From Roseiflexus sp. RS-1 (GTDB taxonomy: Bacteria > Chloroflexota > Chloroflexia > Chloroflexales > Roseiflexaceae): a stretch of 64,000 nucleotides of DNA. The stretch is taken from positions 310,001 to 374,000 of the forward strand of contig NC_009523.1 in NCBI RefSeq assembly GCF_000016665.1, given 5' to 3'. The first letter of the stretch is position 1, and every line of letters starts with the position of its first letter. Shown here one piece after another: positions 57,805 through 64,000 of this stretch. A program made the translations under genes and the position numbers. Below the pieces are notes generated by a model. The model searched no databases, was not told where the DNA came from, and saw only the letters and a program-made list of their open reading frames with translations.

Positions 57805-59760
57805 CTACAGCGTATGCAGGGCGTGCAGGTCGGTATATGCTGCACTGCGACGCGGGATGCTCAGCATGTTGATGAACTGTTTGACCTGCACCAGTTGTTC
57901 GAGCAGCATCTCCTGATCTGTTTCTCCCGTCGCCTCAGCCTGCATGCGCGCAATCTGCGCAAGCCAGCGTTTTGCGACGTCGCGCTGAAGGATTGTAGCA
58001 CATTCCAGTGCGTCGTTAACAATCCGGTACTCCTGAGGTTGCGGTGCGTGCAATCCCAGCACCCGCTGCGCGACATCGTTCAACGGCGCGCTGAGCGTCT
58101 GCGCCCATGTCTCCGGGTCGCTTCCGCCAGGCGCTGCGATCCAGGCGCGCCACAACGCCCGGCACTCGTCGCGCGCGAACAACTCGTCAATCGTGCCGCT
58201 CAACAGCGATTGGAGCGCCGGATAGGGCGACAGGTCGCGGTGGAGTTTTTCTTCGACCGCTGCCCGCGCTGCCGGGAAGCGAATGACCCATCCCAACAGG
58301 TATTCTTCCTGGGTTGGGGTGGGTGCGGATGACCTGGCTCCGTCAGGCGGCGACTGCTCTGCTGTCCTGGTCGCACGCGGTTGATCCGCCGGACGATGAC
58401 GATCTTCCGGGTGCGCTTTTCCACCCAACGCTGCAAGTATATACCGCTCTTCGACATCGATCAGTCGCGCCAGCACCTGGACGTAGTGCGCCTGCTCGAC
58501 CGGACTGGCAATCTGGTTGAGCAGCGGAGCGACACGTTCGACCGCCTCAGCCTTGCCTCGTCCGCTCGACAGGTCGAGGTCGGACGTCAATGCTTCAATG
58601 TAGAAATCCATCGCCGGGCGCGCAGCTGCCAGCGCAGCACGCCACCGGTCCGGGTCTTCCTGAATGACTTCGTCCGGGTCTTTCCCTTCAGGAAGGGTCA
58701 GGATCCTGATCTCGACATCCTGCTGGCGTTGTAGCCCGATCACGCCGTGCGGCGAGGTGATAGCGATCAGTTCGCCTTCGGGCTGACTCTGCAATGTCTG
58801 AAGCCCTTTCAGCGTTGCGCGCACGCCAGCGGCGTCTGCATCGAGCGCCAGATACACCGTGCGCGCCAGTTTCTTCACCTGTGCCACATGATCAGCGGTT
58901 AGCGCCGTGCCAAGCGGTGCAACGACATTGCGAAAACCATGCTGGTGGGCAATGATGACATCAATGTACCCTTCGACGATCACGGTTGCATCGGCATGAC
59001 GGATCGCATCGCGCGCCAGGTCAAGCCCGTATAACACCTTTCCTTTATCGAACAGCGGCGTTTGTGGCGAGTTCATGTACTTTGGTTGGGCATCACCCAG
59101 CGCCCTGCCGCCGAACCCGACAATCTCGCCGCGCGCATTGCGGATCGGAAACATCAACCGGTTGCGAAACCGGTCGTAGTACCCGCGTGTTTCGTGATGG
59201 ATCGCCAGACCGGCCGCTTCGACTTCTTCCGGCGAAAAGCCGCGTCGCCCGGTCAGGTATCCGAGGAGCAACTCCCAGTCGTCGGGGGCGTACCCGAGCA
59301 GGAACGCTTCGCCGGTGGCATCGTCGATCCGTCGGCTGGCAACATAGGCGCGCGCGGCTTCACCACGCTGCGATTTCACCAGCATATGGCGGAAGAATGC
59401 AGCGGCAGCGGCATTCGCCTCGAGCAGGCGCGTGCGCAGCCGGTCCTGCTGCTCTTCATCTTCGGTGCGCGGCTGCAACTGCACCCCCGCCCGCTGCGCG
59501 AGACGCTCGAGCGCTTCACGGAACTCCACACCCTCACGACGCATCAGAAAGTCGAACACCGATCCCGACGCCTTGCATCCGAAACAGTGAAAACTCTGCG
59601 TATCAGGAAATACGTGGAATGCAGGCGTGCGCGTGTTCGGGTGGAAGGGACAAAAACCGACATAACTCCGCCCCATCTTCCGCAACGGCACATACGCCGA
59701 GATAAACTCGACAATATCGATCTTTTCTTTGATCTGATCGGTGATGCCAGACATACTCAT
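57805..59760 (-). CDS. dnaG: DNA primase
   Basis: A 651-residue primase that makes RNA primers at the replication fork. The N-terminal CHC2 zinc finger is FCPFHPNTRTPAFHVFPDTQSFHCFGC. The RNA-polymerase core has YYDRFRNRLMFPIRNARGEIVGFGGRAL, and the Toprim motifs are VIVEGYIDVIIAHQHG and VYLALDADAAGVRA. The C-terminal helicase-binding domain is diverged. The start is placed at the ATG at 59760 (MSMSGITDQIKEKIDIVEFI); no ribosome site is evident, and the open frame beyond translates a 22-bp tandem repeat. rpoD follows after 171 nt. Confidence 0.93.
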   Translation of the reverse strand: MSMSGITDQIKEKIDIVEFISAYVPLRKMGRSYVGFCPFHPNTRTPAFHVFPDTQSFHCFGCKASGSVFDFLMRREGVEFREALERLAQRAGVQLQPRTEDEEQQDRLRTRLLEANAAAAAFFRHMLVKSQRGEAARAYVASRRIDDATGEAFLLGYAPDDWELLLGYLTGRRGFSPEEVEAAGLAIHHETRGYYDRFRNRLMFPIRNARGEIVGFGGRALGDAQPKYMNSPQTPLFDKGKVLYGLDLARDAIRHADATVIVEGYIDVIIAHQHGFRNVVAPLGTALTADHVAQVKKLARTVYLALDADAAGVRATLKGLQTLQSQPEGELIAITSPHGVIGLQRQQDVEIRILTLPEGKDPDEVIQEDPDRWRAALAAARPAMDFYIEALTSDLDLSSGRGKAEAVERVAPLLNQIASPVEQAHYVQVLARLIDVEERYILAALGGKAHPEDRHRPADQPRATRTAEQSPPDGARSSAPTPTQEEYLLGWVIRFPAARAAVEEKLHRDLSPYPALQSLLSGTIDELFARDECRALWRAWIAAPGGSDPETWAQTLSAPLNDVAQRVLGLHAPQPQEYRIVNDALECATILQRDVAKRWLAQIARMQAEATGETDQEMLLEQLVQVKQFINMLSIPRRSAAYTDLHALHTL

Positions 59761-59846
59761 CGAATCGGTTCGGTCACAGCGGCTTTCCTTTAGCGAGAAA
59801 ACTGGAGCGCGCGCGTCGCGGGTCACCGTGTCACCGTGTTGGGGCA

Positions 59847-59992
59847 CGGCATGCCGTGCCCCAACACGGCAAGCCGCGCTCCAACACACGGCAAGCCGTG
59901 CCCCAACACACGGCAAGCCGCGCCCCAACACACGGCAAGCCGCGCCCCAACACACGGCAAGCCGTGCCCCAACACACGGCATGCCGTGCACC
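59847..59992. repeat. 22-bp tandem repeat between dnaG and dgt
   Basis: About seven units of CGGCAAGCCGTGCCCCAACACA (first and last incomplete) with small T/C variation. Each unit can form a GGC...GCC mini-palindrome. The array begins beside a GGGGCACGGCATGCCGTGCC palindrome and ends exactly at the dgt stop codon. Confidence 0.95.
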
Positions 59993-61065
59993 TATGCGCT
60001 CCATGTGCGCGGCACGTACAGGTCGTTGAACACCTTCAGCGCAAAACGATCGGTCATACCGGCAATGTAATCGACGACGGCACGCTCGATCGGTTCGCTG
60101 CGTTCCTGATTGATCCGCAGCAGGTCGGCGGGAAGTTGTTCGGGATGGTTCATAAAATGGCGGTACAGCAACTCGATCATCATATGAACCTTCCCATCGT
60201 CCGCCTTTGCCTTTGAACCGAAATAGACGCGTTCGTACAGAAACTCGCGCAGCGCGTTGGTGGCTTTCAGGACATCGGGACTCATCGACAGTTCTGGCGG
60301 ATCGGGGGGCGGCTCTGCTCCGGTTGCCCACCAGTTGTGATCGATCAGGTCGCAGACCATGGTATCCAGGCGTTGACCGTGGGTTTCGCCAAGCACCTCG
60401 ATTGCCTGGCGCGGCAGATCGTCGGGGCGCAGCAAGCCACCACGGATGGCGTCGTCGATATCGTGGTTGATATAGGCGATCGCATCGCATAATTTGACGA
60501 TCTGCCCTTCCAGCGTGCTGGCAGTGCCCCAGGCGCGCATTGTGATGTCACGCCGCGCTTTAGAGTGCATATAAATGCCCTCACGAACCTGATCGGTCAG
60601 GTTCAGTCCGGCGCCATTCCGTTCCAGCACATCGACAATGCGCAGGCTCTGTTCGTTATGGCGGAATGCGCGTCCCATCGCGTGCGAAAGCGCCGTTTCG
60701 CCGGCATGACCAAAAGGCGTATGACCGAGATCATGTCCCAGACCGATTGCCTCGACCAGGTCTTCGTTGAGACGCAGGGCGCGCGCCACCGTACGCGCGA
60801 TCTGGGTCACTTCCAGTGTATGCGTCAGGCGCGTGCGATAGTGATCGCCCTGTGGCGAGATGAATACCTGCGTTTTATGTTTCAACCGACGAAACGGTTT
60901 CGAGTGCAGAATGCGATCGCGGTCGCGCTGAAAACTGCTGCGCACCGGCGATGGCGGTTCAGGGCGCGCACGACGGGCGCTATCGCTAAACGCTGCCAGG
61001 GGCGAAAGACGTGCGCGTTCGTCTGCTTCGATCCGTTCGCGTACACCCGTATGTGGTCTGGTCAT
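59992..61065 (-). CDS. dgt: Deoxyguanosinetriphosphate triphosphohydrolase-like HD protein
   Basis: A 357-residue HD-domain dNTP triphosphohydrolase. FRRLKHKTQVFISPQGDHYRTRLTHTLEVTQIARTVARAL contains the first metal-binding His, and LGHDLGHTPFGHAGE the HD pair; later KLCDAIAYINHDIDDAIR carries the last Asp. This short form without the long insert is typical of non-enterobacterial homologues, which hydrolyse dNTPs to nucleoside and triphosphate. The initiation ATG at 61065 gives the normal N-terminus (RERIEADERARLSPLAAFSDSARR). It precedes dnaG on the same strand. Confidence 0.9.
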   Translation of the reverse strand: MTRPHTGVRERIEADERARLSPLAAFSDSARRARPEPPSPVRSSFQRDRDRILHSKPFRRLKHKTQVFISPQGDHYRTRLTHTLEVTQIARTVARALRLNEDLVEAIGLGHDLGHTPFGHAGETALSHAMGRAFRHNEQSLRIVDVLERNGAGLNLTDQVREGIYMHSKARRDITMRAWGTASTLEGQIVKLCDAIAYINHDIDDAIRGGLLRPDDLPRQAIEVLGETHGQRLDTMVCDLIDHNWWATGAEPPPDPPELSMSPDVLKATNALREFLYERVYFGSKAKADDGKVHMMIELLYRHFMNHPEQLPADLLRINQERSEPIERAVVDYIAGMTDRFALKVFNDLYVPRTWSA

Positions 61066-61148
61066 GCCGAACCTCCGGCGCCGACAAGATTTCGGATACC
61101 GCTGCTGCTGATGGATGGACTGAACAGCACACCGGACGGGAACGGGCG

Positions 61149-61631
61149 TTACGTCGCTTCGCCCGCCGGACGAAGCGATGCATCAGACATTGTACGTCGT
61201 TTCACCGAGCGCTGCAACGCAGTAACCAGCGCTGCAATCAGTTGCAGCACGACAATCGACTCGAAGTAGACTCGATGTCCGCTGGCGTCAGCCAGCGCCA
61301 GCGCCTGTGCGGTATCGGTAAAGCAACTGATCAGGTCGAACGACCCGTGAACAACAACGCACGTCTCATAGCGCGCCGCTACGAAGGCGGAAAGGAAGTA
61401 GATGCAAAAGCAAACGAACGCTGCCCACCAGCGTTCCGCACGCCGCGCCACGAACCATCCCCAGAACATCGCAAACGGTGTTGCAAAAACCGTCCAGATC
61501 AGAGCGGGAATCTGCGCTTCTCCGTAAGGGGGCGCCGTCGTGCTGCGCTGGTACGTTGCCCACACCGCGCCGACACATGCTGCCCCAAAAATGAGGAGGA
61601 ATGTGCGAACATCGAAACGCGCCATCGGCAT
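61149..61631 (-). CDS. Small hypothetical membrane protein
   Basis: A 160-residue protein with about four hydrophobic segments (TFLLIFGAACVGAVWATY, ALIWTVFATPFAMFWGWFV, WWAAFVCFCIYFLSAFVA, FESIVVLQLIAALVTALQ). I do not recognise the family. The start ATG at 61631 has GGAG 6 nt upstream; the open frame begins at 61658. It lies upstream of dgt on the same strand, 83 nt apart. Confidence 0.65.
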   Translation of the reverse strand: MPMARFDVRTFLLIFGAACVGAVWATYQRSTTAPPYGEAQIPALIWTVFATPFAMFWGWFVARRAERWWAAFVCFCIYFLSAFVAARYETCVVVHGSFDLISCFTDTAQALALADASGHRVYFESIVVLQLIAALVTALQRSVKRRTMSDASLRPAGEAT

Positions 61632-61740
61632 GCAGTTCTCCATGTGCCAGAATAGCACAGGAATTATAGCACACTGTCCGGGCGCCGCCCCCTGTCCGGG
61701 CGCTGCACGGCTGCGCCCCTACCGCGCATGCCGCATGCAA

Positions 61741-61766
61741 AGAGGCGCTCCGTGCGGAGCGCCTCT
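61741..61766 (-). terminator. Intrinsic terminator after the ferredoxin gene
   Basis: AGAGGCGCTCCG (61741-61752) and CGGAGCGCCTCT (61755-61766) form a near-perfect hairpin; on the minus strand it is followed by TTTGCATG. It lies 24 nt after the ferredoxin stop codon. Confidence 0.75.
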
Positions 61767-61790
61767 CGACAGACGATCAAAAGACCCCGG

Positions 61791-62027
61791 TCACAACCCA
61801 AAGAATGCGCGGTTCTTCTCGATGTAGCTATGCCACTGCTCTGGAACCGAGTCGTCGGCGAAAATTGCTTCCACTGGACACTCCGGCTCACAGGCGCCAC
61901 AGTCGATGCACTCTTCGGGGTTGATGTAGTACTGATCCTCGCCCTCGTAGATGCAGTCAACCGGACAGACCGCCACACACGACGCATCCTTCACACCAAT
62001 GCACGGCTCTGCGATAATGTACGCCAT
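61791..62027 (-). CDS. Two-cluster (4Fe-4S / 7Fe) bacterial ferredoxin
   Basis: A 78-residue electron carrier. Cysteines 9, 17, 21 and 25 form a first cluster site with the extra spacing (CIGVKDASCVAVCPVDC) of 7Fe-type ferredoxins, and CIDCGACEPECPVEAIF binds a [4Fe-4S] cluster. The C-terminal QWHSYIEKNRAFFGL extension is typical of the Azotobacter/Thermus 7Fe family. AAGGAG lies 7 nt before the ATG at 62027. It is a monocistronic gene with a terminator. Confidence 0.93.
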   Translation of the reverse strand: MAYIIAEPCIGVKDASCVAVCPVDCIYEGEDQYYINPEECIDCGACEPECPVEAIFADDSVPEQWHSYIEKNRAFFGL

Positions 62028-62139
62028 ATTCTGTCTCCTTATGGATAAGGAAAGATCTCCACGCCCGCCATCATAGCACGCACATCTCAACTTTTCTGTG
62101 ACTTTGGTACCACACGACAGGGCATCGTGGCAGGCAATG

Positions 62140-62796
62140 CTACTCGCCATTGCCGACGCGCGCCAGTCCATCGGGATCGAGCACCACGATGCGTCCCCGT
62201 TCCAGGCGCACAAGCCCTTCCTGCGCCAGCTGGCGCAGCGCTCTCCCGGCGATTTCGCGCACGGTGCCGGTTCGTTCCGCCAGTTCCTGGTGGGTCAGTT
62301 CCGCTGCACCCTCGCGCGCTTCACGCAACAGTTCGCGCGCCAGCCGCTCACGCACCGACCGGAATGCCAGATCTTCGACCAGCACCGCCAGACTGCGCAA
62401 TTGCCCCGCCATTTCGCGCAACATCGCCAGCGCCAGATCGGGATGCCGGCGAATAAGGGTGATCAGCGCGTCTCCCGGCAGAAGCAAACAGTGGACGGCG
62501 CTCATTGCGCGCGCGGTCGTCAGGTTGCCGTGATTGTCGAAAATTGCGACCGCATTAAAGTTCTCACCGGCGCCAACCATAGCAAGCACCTGCTCACGAC
62601 CATCGGGCGCGGTGCGTGACAGACGCACTCTGCCGCGCTGCACAAAGTAAACGCCAGCTGCACGTTCCCCTTCATAGGTGATATATTCACCCGGACGGTA
62701 GGTGCGCGCCTGCATATAACGCGCTGTATCGGTCAGGGTGCGATCGTCCAGCGCGGCAAAGAGTGGGATGCGCCTCAGTTCTTCCAACGTTGTCAT
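62140..62796 (-). CDS. Crp/Fnr-family transcriptional regulator
   Basis: A 218-residue regulator. The cyclic-nucleotide-binding-like barrel (LRRIPLFAALDDRTLTDTARYM, YRPGEYITYEGERAAGVYFVQRGRVRLSRTAPDGREQVL, GENFNAVAIFDNHGN) and the C-terminal winged helix (ELTHQELAERTGTVREIAGRALRQLAQEGLVRLERGRIVV) are clear. No cysteine cluster is present. GENFNAVAIF is close to the redox/NO-type FNR-like Dnr group; the ligand is unknown. The start at 62796 (MTTLEELRR) has only a weak CAGG site. Confidence 0.85.
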   Translation of the reverse strand: MTTLEELRRIPLFAALDDRTLTDTARYMQARTYRPGEYITYEGERAAGVYFVQRGRVRLSRTAPDGREQVLAMVGAGENFNAVAIFDNHGNLTTARAMSAVHCLLLPGDALITLIRRHPDLALAMLREMAGQLRSLAVLVEDLAFRSVRERLARELLREAREGAAELTHQELAERTGTVREIAGRALRQLAQEGLVRLERGRIVVLDPDGLARVGNGE

Positions 62797-62920
62797 AGCC
62801 TGGCAGTATAGCATGCTCCTGTTGCACCAACACTACTGCGACGGGTTTCGGCGCAGTTCAAAGCGCCATTGTCCAATAGATGCGGTCGAACGACGGCGCC
62901 GAACAGGATGGTGCGTCTGA

Positions 62921-62929
62921 TGGTATAAT
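62921..62929 (+). promoter_or_regulatory. Extended -10 promoter right before the M1 peptidase gene
   Basis: TGGTATAAT (62921-62929) is a perfect TATAAT with a TG extension. The gene's ATG is only 9 nt further, so the expected transcription start falls 2-3 nt before or at the ATG. Confidence 0.7.
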
Positions 62930-62938
62930 GTGCGCGTT

Positions 62939-64000
62939 ATGCAGCGATTGCTTACTGCGCATATGCGGAGCCTTGTATGGACGCTGGCAGGAGTGATGAT
63001 CTGGCTCAGCGCCGTTCCGCTGTATGCGACCCCCTCCAGCAGCGACCCGTTTGCAGCTCCGCTCGATGTTCAGCGTCAGGAAGCCGCGTTGTTGCCATCC
63101 TTCGCCGATGATCTCGCTACAGCGGAACAGTGGGATCGCTACACCGTCCAGGCGCGCATCGATCCTGAACAGCGCGTGCTGGCGGGTCTGTTGCGGCTGG
63201 AGTATACGAACCGCGCCCCGGAAGCGCTTGACCGCATCTACTTCTATCTCTTTCCGAACCTGCCGGAGTTTGGCGGTCGTCTTGAGGTGCGCAGGATCAC
63301 GGTTGACGGCGCTCCCGTGCAGGTGCGCTATGAGTCGAATCGCTTTCTGTTGCGGCTCAATCTTCCGACATCTCTGCCTGCTGGCGCTTCAGCAACGGTC
63401 ATGATCGATTTCAGCGCCGCCGCGCCGCTCAACGCCAGTCAACGCTCCTACGCAGCGTTCAACCGTGAGCACGGCGTTCTGGCGCTGGCTTCGGCGCTGC
63501 CGATGGCGGCGCGGCGGGTTGGCGGCGCCTGGCAACTGGCGACTCCGGTCTTCCGCGGCGATGTTGTGACCAGTGATACGGCGCTGTACGATGTGACACT
63601 AACCATTCCCGCCGCCTGGACTGCGGTGACGACCGGAGTGGCAATCGAGAGAAGCGCCAGCGGTGCAACTCAAACGGTACGCTTTGTCAGCGGTCCGCAG
63701 CGTGATTTCACGATTGTGTTGACCCGTTTCCCTTCGATCTCGACCGATGTTGATGGTACGCGCATCACGTCGTACTATCGCCCCGAACATGCCGAAGGCG
63801 GGCGTATGGCGCTCGATGCCGCAGCACGCGCCCTGCGTGTGTTCAACCGCCGGTTCGGTCCGTACCCGCTGGCGGAATTGGACATCGTGCAGATCGACGC
63901 ACGCAAATTCCTCGGCGTCGAGTATCCTGGCCTGATCATGATCGACCGTCTCCTGTATACCGGCGAGCGTGAGGGTCTGGAAATTATCGTCGCGCACGAA
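62939..64000 (+). CDS. M1-family metallopeptidase, N-terminal part (runs off the window)
   Basis: The first 354 codons of an exported gluzincin peptidase. A signal peptide (LVWTLAGVMIWLSAVPLYA) is followed by the M1 N-terminal beta domain (YTVQARIDPEQRVLAGLLRLEYTNRAP, IYFYLFPNLPEFGG) and the start of the catalytic domain. GVEYPGLIMID takes the place of the GAMEN block, and the window ends at IIVAHE, the first half of the HExxH zinc motif. The start ATG at 62939 has no ribosome site; an in-frame Met nine codons on is an alternative. The leaderless arrangement fits the -10 position. Confidence 0.83.
   Translation, partial: MQRLLTAHMRSLVWTLAGVMIWLSAVPLYATPSSSDPFAAPLDVQRQEAALLPSFADDLATAEQWDRYTVQARIDPEQRVLAGLLRLEYTNRAPEALDRIYFYLFPNLPEFGGRLEVRRITVDGAPVQVRYESNRFLLRLNLPTSLPAGASATVMIDFSAAAPLNASQRSYAAFNREHGVLALASALPMAARRVGGAWQLATPVFRGDVVTSDTALYDVTLTIPAAWTAVTTGVAIERSASGATQTVRFVSGPQRDFTIVLTRFPSISTDVDGTRITSYYRPEHAEGGRMALDAAARALRVFNRRFGPYPLAELDIVQIDARKFLGVEYPGLIMIDRLLYTGEREGLEIIVAHE

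Overview
The window looks like chromosomal DNA of a filamentous anoxygenic phototroph of the Chloroflexi, most likely a Roseiflexus. This is inference from gene content and style: tandem Agl23-type (TIGR03663-like) membrane glycosyltransferases, G+C-rich coding with many GCGC-containing codons, abundant dispersed palindromic repeats, and hydrolases and binding proteins carrying lipoprotein signals with Thr/Pro-rich linkers. No rRNA, tRNA or CRISPR array was seen.

Layout. 1-4.7 kb: two Agl23-like proteins, a Crp/Fnr regulator, a histidine phosphatase and a DUF3054 protein, all leftward. 4.9-6.5 kb: a composite hairpin repeat split by an IS5-type element. 6.5-9.9 kb: a metallophosphoesterase, an LCP cell-wall ligase and a HAD hydrolase. 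10.5-17.5 kb: leftward housekeeping genes (rsmA, a histidine kinase, mdh, an RluD-type synthase, lspA, a DksA-like zinc finger protein and an unknown). 17.6-25.3 kb: small regulators with a well-marked operator/promoter, a DUF4058 protein, a GT-C-like membrane protein, a lipoprotein binding protein, a Uma2 nuclease and an aldehyde dehydrogenase. 25.4-26.3 kb: a repeat cluster with a 310-bp tandem duplication. 26.6-31.3 kb: a TetR regulator and a MacAB-type efflux operon. Then an exported alpha/beta hydrolase and serA.

35.8-49.6 kb is a defence island built on a type I restriction-modification operon. Only the tail of hsdM remains, hsdS is split by an IS982-family element with a perfect 5-bp target duplication, and hsdR is intact. 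Between the hsd genes sit a DUF1016 (YhcG-type) nuclease, an MNT antitoxin with a ruined HEPN partner, a Fic protein, a 1271-residue protein of unknown function in more A+T-rich DNA, and a RhuM-Fic/Doc fusion. Two of the inserts are bracketed by partial duplications of hsd gene ends. The locus therefore looks like a repeated landing site for defence and toxin cassettes. The 1271-residue protein is the best candidate here for an undescribed system.

49.7-64 kb returns to core genes, mostly leftward: two complex-I-like membrane subunits co-transcribed with mobA, a GH5-type lipoprotein glycosidase with a DnaJ-domain membrane protein, rpoD-dnaG, dgt, a small membrane protein, a ferredoxin, a second Crp/Fnr regulator and, rightward, the start of an M1 peptidase cut by the window edge. 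Low-complexity tandem repeats (GGTTCCA-type and TTCAACC-type) and palindromic repeats fill many intergenic gaps and one has entered a coding sequence.
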